Source: PALSA-1296 sp037143335 (GTDB lineage: Bacteria; Bacteroidota; Ignavibacteria; Palsa-1295). Taken from it: a DNA stretch of 64,000 nt. The notes under the pieces were generated by a model that did not search any database, had not been told where the DNA came from, and saw only the letters and a program-made list of their open reading frames with translations. Shown here one piece after another: positions 7,607-16,382 of the stretch (positions are counted from its first letter, which is position 1; each line of letters begins with the position of its first letter). The translations under genes and the position numbers were made by a program. The DNA lies in contig JBAWZA010000011.1 in assembly GCA_037143335.1 (NCBI GenBank), positions 1-64,000 on the forward strand, read 5' to 3'.

Positions 7607-8098
7607 GTCTGTTCCCGAAATCGGAACACACTTATTTTTTGCCCGATTGCTGTCCCGATCTTCAGATTAACTTAGAACATATAGCAGATAAAAAATTTGT
7701 CTGTCCGAACTTCTGAGTGCAAATATACGAAAATTTTTCACCTTTTACAAGGTGCCCATACAAAAAAAATATAAAAAAAAGTACAATATGCCGAAAACAG
7801 CCATCAGAGGGCAGAAATATTTTTGCTTTGAGGATGCCTGATTTGCTCAGAATTAATTTTCTTAGTTTATCGAGCTGGAAAATAGGTCATATAAGACATG
7901 TATAGACTGTCATAATTGCGAATTTTGATAAATATATGCCTCCAATCCTGTAGAATTGCGAAAAAGCTATACAGTTGTCCAGTCGGTAGTATCTTTTCCA
8001 GTGGTCAGGGATAAATTCTACTACAAAAAAAAATTACATCTTTGCACTTTTTTCATTCGTCATTCGTTCTTTTTGTTGTCAGAAAGCACATAAAAAGT
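7607..8098. other. AT-rich intergenic control region
   Basis: No coding sequence is supported in these ~490 bp between the divergent gene at 7322-7606 and the XRE regulator. The region holds a palindrome at 7610-7628, several TGTCCGA/TGTCCCGA half-sites (near 7649 and 7702), an inverted TGTATAG...CTATACA pair (about 7898 and 7968) with two direct copies of AATTGCGAA between, and a CATCTTTGCA stretch (8036-8045) close to the Bacteroidota promoter consensus TAnnTTTG. This looks like a switch region between divergent phage-type promoters. Confidence 0.45.
7610..7628. promoter_or_regulatory. Candidate operator palindrome
   Basis: TGTTCCCGAAATCGGAACA has 6-bp inverted arms (TGTTCC/GGAACA) with a 7-bp centre. 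It begins 4 bp upstream of the start codon of the gene at 7322-7606. Similar half-sites (TGTCCCGAT, TGTCCGAAC) occur within the next 100 bp. An XRE-type regulator encoded 470 bp away is the natural candidate to bind it. Confidence 0.42.
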
Positions 8099-8530
8099 AT
8101 GGATACATTTCAGGAGGCGGATAACGAAAATCTTCAAACCAGTTCTCAAATCACTCGGCGCGAAACCCAGGGGCAACGACTTCGGAGGATGCGCGATGAG
8201 CGTGGGATAAAGCAAGGGCATATCTCGAAGGTAGCCAATATCACTCAAGCGCATTTATCGCGGATTGAGAACGATGAGTCTGGCGTGACGAAAAATACAC
8301 TCCGCAAAATTGCAGATGCGATAAACGTGTCATTCGATGATCTCTATGTCCCGAAAAAAGATGAGGAGAGCGAAGGTCCGCGTGTGCTTGATATTGATGA
8401 CATCCTCGCAAGCGATGCAGCGATGATTCGTTTCATGGGTGGCGAACGCCCCGATGATGCAACGATGCAATGGATTAAACGATCACTCTCCGTTATCCGC
8501 GGCGAAATCAGGAGACGTAGGGAGTATTAA
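8099..8530 (+). CDS. XRE-family HTH transcriptional regulator
   Basis: A 143-residue DNA-binding protein from the ATG at 8099; the upstream TTG at 8042 would add an unlikely 19-residue leader. Residues ~25-80 form a classic Cro/C1-type HTH: GQRLRRMRDERGIKQGHISK, then ITQAHLSRIEND with the recognition helix, and LRKIADAINVSFDDLY. The C-terminal ~55 residues (DIDDILASDAAMIRF ... SVIRGEIRRRREY) are acidic then basic and may mediate oligomerisation. It lies at the right border of the phage block, divergent from it, like a phage repressor. Its targets probably include the palindromes in the preceding gap. Confidence 0.82.
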   Translation: MDTFQEADNENLQTSSQITRRETQGQRLRRMRDERGIKQGHISKVANITQAHLSRIENDESGVTKNTLRKIADAINVSFDDLYVPKKDEESEGPRVLDIDDILASDAAMIRFMGGERPDDATMQWIKRSLSVIRGEIRRRREY

Positions 8531-8766
8531 AAACCCATCCACTTGTCCCTCTTTATTGTTAAAGTATATCGGACTCTAAAGATTGCTTTCCCGACGATCT
8601 GGTTTAAAAAATCCTAACATACTATTAGCAAAGTGAAACTTTGAAAATAAAATATAGGATCGATTTTCCGCCGTATCTTGCATACAAGATATCGGCAATA
8701 ACTTTTGCTTGGACCCATCTCAAACATCACGTTATTGTTTTTTTTCAAACTTGTAATGCAGGCACC

Positions 8767-10014
8767 ATGAAAACACTTATCGCTCTCCTCGTTATACTAT
8801 TATCAGTGCAAGTTTCCAAAGCGCAAATAGATGTTCTTGGCAAGATCCAGGAAAAGGTCGAGCAGAAGGTTGATCAGAAAACTGACGAAGCAATAGAGAA
8901 GGCTCTTGAAGACGAGAAAAAGAAAGAGGCCGAAAATGCAAAGAAGGAAGATGCTACCACAACGACAGCAAATACCCCAGCTATAGAGACTTCATTTAAG
9001 AGTTATTCCAAATTTGATTTTGTCCCGGGAGAGAATGTGATCTTCTACGATGATTTCGCTCAAGATGCCATCGGCGATTTCCCCCCGAATTGGAATACGA
9101 CCGGCACCGGCGAAGTGGTAACAGCCGGAACATTCGAGGGTCGTTGGTTAAAATGGAGTGCAGGTGTATCGTATGCTCCCAATCTTAGCATCACATTTCC
9201 CGATAACTTCACATTTGAATTCGATATGCTGATGCAAAAACCCGAAGGAAGGGAAGACCCTTATTTTGGCTTCGAAATTTATTCTGACGAGAAAGATGCA
9301 TTGAACGAGCAATTTGATGGCGGTGGTAGAGCGGGCACAGCGGTGACGACACAGCGTGCATGGGATGCATCGAACTGGCTCAACGGTGAGATGCAAAATA
9401 TTGGAACATCTCAACAGATCAATAACTCCGATCTCTACAATCATAAAACGCATGTTGCAGTTTGGGGGCAGAAGCAGAGGATGAGGATCTATGTCAATGA
9501 GACAAAGGTGTTTGATCTGCCGAAGGCATTTCCACTGGGAGCAAAATTGAATAGAATAAAATTTTCGAATAATCCGGGTTTGAATCTCAGCAATGATCAA
9601 GCAGGCCCGATTTTCATCTCGAATGTAAGAATAGCTGTTGGTGCTCCGGATATGCGTTCGAAACTTATGAGTGAAGGAAAACTTGTCACGCGAGGAATAT
9701 TATTTGATGTGAACTCCGACAAGATCCGATCAGAGAGTTATGGCACACTCAAAGAAATTGCAGCAGTGCTGAAAGAGAATGGCTCTGTCCGTGTAAAAAT
9801 TATTGGTCATACAGATAGTGATGGCGATAATGCCAAAAATATGGAGCTATCAAAAAAGCGTGCGGCATCGGTCAAAAACTCCCTCTCGACTGAGTTCGGC
9901 ATTGATGCGTCACGATTAGATACAGATGGCAAAGGCGAATCACAACCGGTCTCGCCCAACACATCAGCCGAAGGCAAAGCAAATAACAGGCGTGTAGAGT
10001 TTGTGAAGTTGTAA
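8767..10014 (+). CDS. OmpA-family outer membrane/peptidoglycan-associated protein
   Basis: A 415-residue exported protein starting at the ATG at 8767, which gives a normal signal peptide (MKTLIALLVILLSVQVSKA, then Q). Residues ~20-75 are a highly charged Glu/Lys coiled-coil-like linker. Residues ~85-290 form a beta-sandwich region (FYDDFAQDAIGDFPPNW ...) of the lectin/laminin-G-like kind. Residues ~300-415 are an OmpA C-terminal domain with GILFDVNSDKI, IIGHTDSDGD, LSKKRAASVKNSL and NNRRVEFVKL, the peptidoglycan-binding core. It probably links outer-membrane or surface material to the cell wall. It is a single gene 50 bp before hrcA. Confidence 0.86.
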   Translation: MKTLIALLVILLSVQVSKAQIDVLGKIQEKVEQKVDQKTDEAIEKALEDEKKKEAENAKKEDATTTTANTPAIETSFKSYSKFDFVPGENVIFYDDFAQDAIGDFPPNWNTTGTGEVVTAGTFEGRWLKWSAGVSYAPNLSITFPDNFTFEFDMLMQKPEGREDPYFGFEIYSDEKDALNEQFDGGGRAGTAVTTQRAWDASNWLNGEMQNIGTSQQINNSDLYNHKTHVAVWGQKQRMRIYVNETKVFDLPKAFPLGAKLNRIKFSNNPGLNLSNDQAGPIFISNVRIAVGAPDMRSKLMSEGKLVTRGILFDVNSDKIRSESYGTLKEIAAVLKENGSVRVKIIGHTDSDGDNAKNMELSKKRAASVKNSLSTEFGIDASRLDTDGKGESQPVSPNTSAEGKANNRRVEFVKL

Positions 10015-10062
10015 GGTGGATTTTGAAACTCCCTTCCAACTCCCCTGTGTTCTCTCCTCACT

Positions 10063-11130
10063 ATGCCCCGACCAAAAACAATTGCTGCTATAGGAGCTGA
10101 TTCGCTGAATGACAGACAGCGCGAGATATTGCGTCTTATTGTGCAACAATACGTTCTCACAGCAAGTCCAGTTGGATCGCGGTATATCTCTCGTATTTCA
10201 TCATTAGGTCTATCCGATGCGACACTTCGGAATGTCATGTCCGATCTGGAGTATCTCGGATTTATTGACCATCCGCATACATCAGCTGGCAGAATGCCGA
10301 CTGATAAGGGTTATCGCCTTTATGTTGACACGCTGATGTCACCCGAAAATCTTTCTGTCGAAGAACGCAAGGCAGTAGCGACTTCGCTTGGTGCCGCGCT
10401 TACTCCTGAGGATGTGATTCGTGAGTCCACAAATTTATTAGCAAAATTATCAAAACAACTTTCGCTCTTGCTTCTCCCTGCGATGGATGATGGAATATTG
10501 GAGCGAGTGGAGATTGTGCCGATCTCATCAAACAGAATCTTGATGATCGTTGCCGCATCGAGTGGCAGAGTCCGAACCGTTACGCTCGAAACCGACACAA
10601 CCATCGAGCGCTCGAAACTTGAGGAGCTTGGCTATGTCCTCAATTCAAGGCTTGCTGGAAAAAGTTTTCGCGAGGTTCGCTCTATTTTTAACGAAGCGAT
10701 TTCCGATCTATCTGCAGCCGATCGCTCGATCCTCCGCGTGTTTATTCAATCACCTGAAAAATTATTCGAAGATGCAAGCTTTGAACGCGTAAAGTTATCT
10801 GGCGCGGGAAATATCTTCACGCAACCCGAATTCCAGAAAAAAACGAACTACACCGACGATGAATTTCAGAGCATCATCGAACTCATCGAAAATGAAGAAG
10901 TGGTCATCCACGTATTAGAAGGCTCGACGATTCAACCCGGTCTTGCAATTCGAATCGGTGCTGAACTCGAAGACGAGAGGATGTCAAACTACAGCATCAT
11001 TTCCACAAAATACCGCATCGGCACTCAGCACGGCACCATCGCCGTCATCGGTCCAAAGCGCATGGATTACGGCAGAGTCACACCGATGGTTGAGTATGTA
11101 GCGAAGGCAATGAGCGCGGCGTTGGGGTAA
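10063..11130 (+). CDS. hrcA: Heat-inducible transcription repressor HrcA
   Basis: A 355-residue protein. The N-terminal winged helix contains LNDRQREILRLIVQQYV (residues ~12-30), TASPVGSRYIS and LSDATLRNVMSDLEYLGFI, then the wing HTSAGRMPTDKGYRLYVD, all diagnostic of HrcA. The rest is the GAF-like effector/dimerisation domain with GTIAVIGPKRMDYGRVTPMVEYV near the C-terminus. HrcA represses heat-shock genes by binding CIRCE elements. The location before grpE and dnaJ is the usual one, although no canonical CIRCE repeat (TTAGCACTC-N9-GAGTGCTAA) was seen in the gaps around these genes. Confidence 0.97.
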   Translation: MPRPKTIAAIGADSLNDRQREILRLIVQQYVLTASPVGSRYISRISSLGLSDATLRNVMSDLEYLGFIDHPHTSAGRMPTDKGYRLYVDTLMSPENLSVEERKAVATSLGAALTPEDVIRESTNLLAKLSKQLSLLLLPAMDDGILERVEIVPISSNRILMIVAASSGRVRTVTLETDTTIERSKLEELGYVLNSRLAGKSFREVRSIFNEAISDLSAADRSILRVFIQSPEKLFEDASFERVKLSGAGNIFTQPEFQKKTNYTDDEFQSIIELIENEEVVIHVLEGSTIQPGLAIRIGAELEDERMSNYSIISTKYRIGTQHGTIAVIGPKRMDYGRVTPMVEYVAKAMSAALG

Positions 11131-11319
11131 AAATGTATAGTCAGTATATGCTTGCTACGATCCGAGAGAGTTCTCGGTAAAACTATCAATAGGATTTTAT
11201 TATGTTCGCTTAGATGTCGGGGGGGCAGGTTCTAACAAAAAAAAACCTTATAGATTAGTGGCCTCTCCCTCCCCCTAAACTCCCGCCTCCTTTTCGTTGT
11301 TCATCATCTCCCAAAATCT

Positions 11320-11856
11320 ATGTTTAAGAAAAGAAAAGGTATGAACGAAGAAAATACATCCGCTGCCGATGAAATGATGGATGTCGAGCAGGACGAAAGA
11401 GATACACGCCTTGCGAAACTGCAGGCTGAGCTTGATCAGACGAAGGATCAGCTTCTGAGGCGCACTGCCGAGATGGATAATATGCGCCGCAGGCATCAAT
11501 CGGAGTCGGTAACCCTCATTTTTGAGGCAAATAAGCGGCTTATCACCGAGCTACTTGCAACCATTGACGACCTCGAACGTACACTGTCGTTTGTTAAGCC
11601 TGACGAACATTCGCCGCTGACAGATGGGATCGAGCTTGTTTATAAGAATTTTCAGAAAATTCTTGAAAAGAATAATGTGAAGGCGTTCGAGTCCATCGGC
11701 AAGCAGTTCGATGTCCATTTGTACGATGCGTTGATGGAGCAGGTCAGTGCGGATACTGAGCCGGGCACAATCCTCAACGAAATTCAGAAAGGGTACATGA
11801 TGAATGAAGATGTGCTCAGACATGCGAAGGTGATCGTGGCGAAGCAGGCGGAGTAG
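11320..11856 (+). CDS. grpE: Nucleotide exchange factor GrpE
   Basis: A 178-residue protein (171 if the second ATG at 11341 is used). A long N-terminal coiled coil (LAKLQAELDQTKDQLLRRTAEM) leads into MDNMRRRHQSE, the conserved junction of GrpE. The beta-wing domain contains FQKILEKNNVKAFESIGKQFDVHLYDALMEQ, broken here at its usual conserved Phe-Asp-His, and ends with LRHAKVIVAK. GrpE releases ADP from DnaK. The 190-bp gap before it holds only a short CCGAGA/TCTCGG hairpin and a 7-G run. dnaK is not in this window. Confidence 0.95.
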   Translation: MFKKRKGMNEENTSAADEMMDVEQDERDTRLAKLQAELDQTKDQLLRRTAEMDNMRRRHQSESVTLIFEANKRLITELLATIDDLERTLSFVKPDEHSPLTDGIELVYKNFQKILEKNNVKAFESIGKQFDVHLYDALMEQVSADTEPGTILNEIQKGYMMNEDVLRHAKVIVAKQAE

Positions 11857-11875
11857 CCAGTTGGAATGAGTGGGG

Positions 11876-11888
11876 GGACTTAGAGTCC
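11876..11888. repeat. Short GGACT/AGTCC hairpin
   Basis: GGACT-TAG-AGTCC followed by ACGCCACTAA lies between grpE and dnaJ. It is the same hairpin type as the two at 16321-16368, including the trailing CGC-ACTAA stretch. It may be a remnant of a small dispersed element. Confidence 0.45.
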
Positions 11889-11913
11889 ACGCCACTAAAT
11901 AGTAAATGAAATA

Positions 11914-13107
11914 ATGAAAAGAGATTATTACGAAATTTTAGGTGTCGAGAAAAATGCTTCTGTTGACGATGTGAAAAAATCATATCGCAAACTTGCGATG
12001 CAATATCATCCTGATAAAAATCCGGATAATAAAGAGGCTGAGGATAAATTCAAGGAAGCGACTGAAGCATACGAAGTGCTCTCCGATACGGATAAGCGCG
12101 CGCGCTATGATCGCTTCGGTCATCAAGGCATGAAGCAGAATGATTACGGTCATTATCAAAACACCGAAGATATTTTTTCTCATTTCTCCGATATTTTTTC
12201 TGGTGGCGGTGGCGGAAGTATTTTCGATACATTCTTTGGCGGTGGCCAGCAACGCGGTCCATCAGGACCTGAGCGAGGATCAGATTTGCAAATTCGTTTA
12301 CCACTCACTCTCGAAGAAATTTCCGAAGGAGTTGAGAAGACAATTAAAGTTAAGCATTACCGCAAGTGCGGGACATGTACAGGCACTGGCGCGAAGCCGG
12401 GAACATCTGTTCAGACATGTACGACTTGTAATGGCGCTGGACAGGTGCGCCAAGTTCGTTCGATGGGATTCGGACAATTTGTGAATGTTGGTCCGTGTCC
12501 GACATGTAGCGGAGCGGGCACGATCATCAAGGAAAAATGTCTGACATGTAGTGGCGAAGGACGTGTTCAGGAAGAGAGCACGCTGAAAGTAAAAATTCCT
12601 GCTGGTGTGAATGATGGAAATTATTTAACGATGCAATCACAAGGGCATGTCGGCAGACGAGGCGGACAAGCAGGTGATGCACTCGTGGTGATCGAAGAGC
12701 TTGAGCATAAAGTATTTGTCCGCGAAGGCGACGATGTTATCTTAGATCTTGATGTCACATTTCCGCAAGCCGCGCTTGGTGCGGAGGTTGAAGTACCGAC
12801 ACTTAGCGGTAGAGCATTGCTCAAAATTCAGAGCGGTATTCGTTCAGGTACGATTCTGCGAATGAGAGAAAAAGGAATTCAGCACCTCAACCGCCACGGA
12901 AAAGGTGATGAGCTTGTGCGAGTGAATATCGTAATGCCGACAAAGCTCTCAAAAGATGAGCGAGTGCTTATCGAGCAACTTGCTGAAGAAGAAAATTTTC
13001 GGATGCCCGGCACGGTAGGGAGTAAATCCAAAAAGAACAAGAACCCCAAAGCCGAGAAAAAAGAAGAAGCCGGAATGTTTGATGGATTGAAGAGTATGTT
13101 TTCGTGA
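11914..13107 (+). CDS. dnaJ: Molecular chaperone DnaJ
   Basis: A 397-residue type I J-protein. The J domain spans residues 1-70 with His32-Pro33-Asp34. A Gly/Phe-rich linker (~75-115) includes the run GGGGGSIFDTFFGGG. Four zinc-binding CxxCxGxG repeats follow at ~152-217 (CGTCTGTG, CTTCNGAG, CPTCSGAG, CLTCSGEG), all complete. The C-terminal substrate-binding domain ends with a Lys-rich tail and MFDGLKSMFS. DnaJ delivers unfolded clients to DnaK and stimulates its ATPase. The last 4 bp overlap the next start (ATGA-type), coupling it to the ComEA-like gene. Confidence 0.97.
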   Translation: MKRDYYEILGVEKNASVDDVKKSYRKLAMQYHPDKNPDNKEAEDKFKEATEAYEVLSDTDKRARYDRFGHQGMKQNDYGHYQNTEDIFSHFSDIFSGGGGGSIFDTFFGGGQQRGPSGPERGSDLQIRLPLTLEEISEGVEKTIKVKHYRKCGTCTGTGAKPGTSVQTCTTCNGAGQVRQVRSMGFGQFVNVGPCPTCSGAGTIIKEKCLTCSGEGRVQEESTLKVKIPAGVNDGNYLTMQSQGHVGRRGGQAGDALVVIEELEHKVFVREGDDVILDLDVTFPQAALGAEVEVPTLSGRALLKIQSGIRSGTILRMREKGIQHLNRHGKGDELVRVNIVMPTKLSKDERVLIEQLAEEENFRMPGTVGSKSKKNKNPKAEKKEEAGMFDGLKSMFS

Positions 13108-13646
13108 TGTCAGTCAAAGAATTCTTTTGGAAAGTAAAGAGTAAAGCAAATGCTGCTATACTTCAACTTTTTACCCCAAGAGAATTTAAATCGCTGTTAT
13201 TATTTCTGGGAATCGGCTTCGCTGTTTTGCTCTTTCGTGGCGGCAAAGAATTATTCTACACGCTCTACCCGCCTTCAAAGCCAAATGAATTCGCTCAGCG
13301 TGAAGCATATAATGATAGTCTCTTCGCTGCACTCTCGCAAAAAGTCATCAACGAAGACTCGCTGAAATTTTCTATTCCTGAGGACTCCATCGTCGCAAAA
13401 GAAAAAGCAGAGTACGCCTACGAAAATAAAAAAGTAAAAACACTCACTCCTCATAGCATCCCGATCAATCACGCAGAAGAAGGTGATCTTGTAAGATTAC
13501 CAGGCGTAGGTAAAGTCACCGCCGAACGCATCCTAACCTACCGCACCAAGCGCGGCAGCTTCCGAAATATCCGCGAAGTCATGAACGTCCAAGGCATCGG
13601 CGAAAAGAAATTCAAGCAGATTGAGGCGTATTTGAGGTTGAATTAA
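13104..13646 (+). CDS. ComEA-like helix-hairpin-helix membrane protein
   Basis: A 180-residue protein with one N-terminal membrane helix (about residues 30-47, SLLLFLGIGFAVLLF), a polar linker (~55-110), and a C-terminal helix-hairpin-helix pair: INHAEEGDLVRLPGVGKVTAERIL and MNVQGIGEKKFKQIEAYL. In ComEA this domain binds incoming DNA during natural transformation. Here the anchor is N-terminal and the domain faces the periplasm if the usual topology holds. It overlaps dnaJ by 4 bp. Paired HhH motifs also occur in proteins that are not competence factors, so DNA uptake is only a suggestion. Confidence 0.8.
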   Translation: MMSVKEFFWKVKSKANAAILQLFTPREFKSLLLFLGIGFAVLLFRGGKELFYTLYPPSKPNEFAQREAYNDSLFAALSQKVINEDSLKFSIPEDSIVAKEKAEYAYENKKVKTLTPHSIPINHAEEGDLVRLPGVGKVTAERILTYRTKRGSFRNIREVMNVQGIGEKKFKQIEAYLRLN

Positions 13647-13750
13647 TGCTGAACTACAATTAATTTAGTGACTTTCACTTCCTCAGTAAAGAGGTGAATT
13701 TAGGGGGAATTGGTTTGTAACTATCGGTGGTCGAAAGCGTTTTACTGCTG

Positions 13751-15748
13751 ATGAAAATATTTTTAATCACTCTAACTTTAGTGGCAACAATTCAGGGAAT
13801 GGTGTTGAGCCAAACACGTTCTCAGCCAGGCGATGGAAGGGATTTTATTATTGGGGGGTTTCTGAATGTACCTCATGAGAATCTAGATAGTACATACATA
13901 AAAAATAACGGTGCATCCGTTCTCGTATCATCATATTACGACAACGACGTGACTCTTTCTTATTTCGATAAAACCACCGGGTCTGAGGTAATACAAAAAT
14001 CATACCATCTTCCTGCTCACAATGGCCTTCGGATTCCGCTTGATCTTCCGCACCTCAGCATTCCTACCAAAGGTGATTCTGCAGAATTTGCAACGTATCA
14101 TCTTACAGGAAAAAAGACGATGAGTGTGATTTTCTATTCGAACGGGCCTAATTCAGGCGGAAGTTATCTTGCAATCCAAACTCCGGAATGGGGAAAAAGA
14201 TATGTAGCGGCAAGTTATCCAGATTACAGCGACCTTCACGATACGAATCGTGGATTTTTTCTGGTTGTTGCGCAAAGTGATTCAACAGTGGTCATGATTA
14301 ACCCTTCCGTTAATACAGCGGGCGGACACCAGGCGAATGTGCCTTACATAGTTAAACTTTCAAGAGGACAATCCTATCTTGTGAAATCGGCCGGATATGT
14401 TAGTACGTCAGATATTTCTGGGTCAATCATTCAAGCAATTAAATCTGTTGCGGTAATCTCAGGACATGAACATTCCGAGAACAATGGCAGAAAGGTGTCA
14501 ATGCAGCAGCTTCTACCAGAGAATTTTCTTGATACAACGGGATATGTTGCTATCCCTTTCTCCGATTCAGCTTCAGCCAATTGCCGAGTATATGCTACTT
14601 CAAATTTGAGTGTCCGAAATTTTGGCACCTGTACGGATAGTAATCGTTATCTAACGCCTACGAATGCTGAAGTCGAAAACCTAGAGTGTCCTGTTGCCTT
14701 TGAAGCACAAAGTGGTTCACGATTCGGTGCTTTAATCTATGACCAAACGATGGGTTCAATGATGAATCTCATCCCACGCAGGCTCTGGAGAAATTCGTAT
14801 ATCTGGCAAGTTCCATTCGATAGTTCTTCAGTTCTTCAAAATGACTATATAACTGTAATCGCTGACCGTGCGGACTTCGACAGTAATAAAGTGTTTGCTT
14901 CAGTAAACGGCGGGACACTTCTGGCGATTCAAAATGTCATCAGTCTGGAAAAAATTTTTAGTGATATTCCTCACCACCCTACTCTCAAAGCAGCGAGGTA
15001 CAAATTAGGGGGAGGAAGTTACTATGCTACTGCGATTCACCCGCTGATGGTTTATAGCTATGGGACACATGCCGTTAGTATTGATTCAGCTATGAGTTAC
15101 TATTCATATTCCTCGCCTGCAGGATTTGCCATAGCTCCGATACAAACGAAAATTGGTGTGGGTGTTGATACACTGCCTACGGGATGGAGAGTATGCGCAC
15201 ATGACTCCACGTTTGGTTTAGAAGGCTATGGGATAAAGGGCGTGGTGTTGATGGATGATCAAGGTGATTGTTATGGTAAATGTCCCGTTTTCCGAAATTG
15301 CCACTTGGATGGCGACACAAGCTACACTAACGAGATTGTTTATTCTCCGCCTGATACTGATGTCTGCTTTAATGTCTCTGTGCTTAACGTTAATGATTCA
15401 GCGTATGCGCCACTTTACATTTATGATAGCATGGGGAATGCAACCATGATAGAACTTCATTACTATCCTCCCACGAACGGAGTAGCCACTCAAACAACTC
15501 GGTTAACTTTCACTCTTTCGCCAAACCCTGTTAGATTGAACTCGCTCATGCTTACATTTGAGCCGACGGCGGAAAGAAAGCGCATTTTAATATTTGACTT
15601 ACTTGGCAAGCAAGTATTTTCGGCATCAATACCCGGTGAGCTCTTTTCATTCAGACTTTCAACCGACCAGCTAAGCACTGGCACTTATTATTTAAGACTT
15701 GAATCAGGACATTTGCGGTCAACTCAAAAATTCGAAATTGTGCACTGA
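13751..15748 (+). CDS. T9SS-sorted surface protein with IgGFc-binding-like domain
   Basis: A 665-residue exported protein from the ATG at 13751 (the GTG at 13727 adds eight residues). The signal peptide ends near GMVLSQ. Residues ~20-440 resemble the bacterial IgGFc-binding N-terminal domain family: DFIIGGFLNVPHENLD, ASVLVSSYYDNDVTLSY, HNGLRIPLDLPH, and later SGHEHSEN. The C-terminal ~85 residues are a T9SS type A sorting domain (FTLSPNPVRLNSLML ... LSTGTYYLRLESG). Expected location is the cell surface or outside. The ligand is unknown, and the domain name does not imply immunoglobulin binding in this organism. Confidence 0.82.
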   Translation: MKIFLITLTLVATIQGMVLSQTRSQPGDGRDFIIGGFLNVPHENLDSTYIKNNGASVLVSSYYDNDVTLSYFDKTTGSEVIQKSYHLPAHNGLRIPLDLPHLSIPTKGDSAEFATYHLTGKKTMSVIFYSNGPNSGGSYLAIQTPEWGKRYVAASYPDYSDLHDTNRGFFLVVAQSDSTVVMINPSVNTAGGHQANVPYIVKLSRGQSYLVKSAGYVSTSDISGSIIQAIKSVAVISGHEHSENNGRKVSMQQLLPENFLDTTGYVAIPFSDSASANCRVYATSNLSVRNFGTCTDSNRYLTPTNAEVENLECPVAFEAQSGSRFGALIYDQTMGSMMNLIPRRLWRNSYIWQVPFDSSSVLQNDYITVIADRADFDSNKVFASVNGGTLLAIQNVISLEKIFSDIPHHPTLKAARYKLGGGSYYATAIHPLMVYSYGTHAVSIDSAMSYYSYSSPAGFAIAPIQTKIGVGVDTLPTGWRVCAHDSTFGLEGYGIKGVVLMDDQGDCYGKCPVFRNCHLDGDTSYTNEIVYSPPDTDVCFNVSVLNVNDSAYAPLYIYDSMGNATMIELHYYPPTNGVATQTTRLTFTLSPNPVRLNSLMLTFEPTAERKRILIFDLLGKQVFSASIPGELFSFRLSTDQLSTGTYYLRLESGHLRSTQKFEIVH

Positions 15749-15753
15749 TCAGT

Positions 15754-16332
15754 ATGCGCATAATTGCTGGAAAATATAAGAGTCGTAGCTTACTTGCGCC
15801 GAAGGGGGATACGACTCGACCGACATCCGATCGTGCGAGGGAGTCGCTTTTTAATGTGCTACAAAATTGGATTGATTTTGATGGGATAAATGTGCTTGAT
15901 CTTTTTGCAGGTTCGGGAGCTTTTGCATTTGAGGCACTAAGTCGTGGTTCAAATTCCGTAACGCTCGTCGAGCAGAATCGGAAAGTCATTGAGACCATCA
16001 ACGCGAATGCCAAAATTTTGGAAGTTGGCTCTGATCTCCAAGTAATCCAAAAAGATGTGTACGTGTGGCTAGCCCAACGAGCCAATCCCATTTCCCCAAC
16101 TTCGGAATATAATCTCATCTTCGCCGATCCTCCCTACGACGACCCTCGTACCCTCACGGATTTGCCTAAAACCCTGTTTTCGGGACGGCTCTTAACGTCC
16201 GATTCTATTGTTATAATCGAACATCGTAAAGGCTCACAGGTTGGAATCCCTGATAATGCTTTGTGTATCAAAGAGTTACAGGCTGGAGAAGCGATGTTTA
16301 CGATTATGAGATCTCGTGGGACGGACTCTTAG
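15754..16332 (+). CDS. rsmD: 16S rRNA (guanine966-N2)-methyltransferase RsmD
   Basis: A 192-residue SAM-dependent methyltransferase. The start MRIIAGKYKSR and RPTSDRARESLFNVL (residues ~20-38) are signatures of RsmD. The SAM motif I is VLDLFAGSGAFAFEALSRG (~48-66), and the catalytic motif is FADPPYDDP (~123-131). It methylates G966 (E. coli numbering) of 16S rRNA in the 30S subunit. It starts 5 bp after the T9SS gene and is followed by coaD, a pairing seen in many bacteria. Length is typical. Confidence 0.95.
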   Translation: MRIIAGKYKSRSLLAPKGDTTRPTSDRARESLFNVLQNWIDFDGINVLDLFAGSGAFAFEALSRGSNSVTLVEQNRKVIETINANAKILEVGSDLQVIQKDVYVWLAQRANPISPTSEYNLIFADPPYDDPRTLTDLPKTLFSGRLLTSDSIVIIEHRKGSQVGIPDNALCIKELQAGEAMFTIMRSRGTDS

Positions 16333-16368
16333 TCCGTCCGTACAAGTCTCGCGGACTATGAGTCCGCG
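16321..16368. repeat. Two GGACT/AGTCC hairpins between rsmD and coaD
   Basis: ACGGACT-CTT-AGTCCGT (16321-16337, overlapping the end of rsmD) and CGCGGACT-ATG-AGTCCGCG (16350-16368) are perfect 7- and 8-bp hairpins side by side. The second is followed by CTACTAACTAT, similar to the sequence after the hairpin at 11876. They could attenuate transcription between the two genes. Confidence 0.6.
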
Positions 16369-16382
16369 CTACTAACTATTGT

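Noticed and set aside
10015..11319. CIRCE operator expected near hrcA/grpE
   Set aside because: No TTAGCACTC-N9-GAGTGCTAA or close variant was seen in the gaps. Only a short CCGAGA/TCTCGG hairpin and a G7 run are present.
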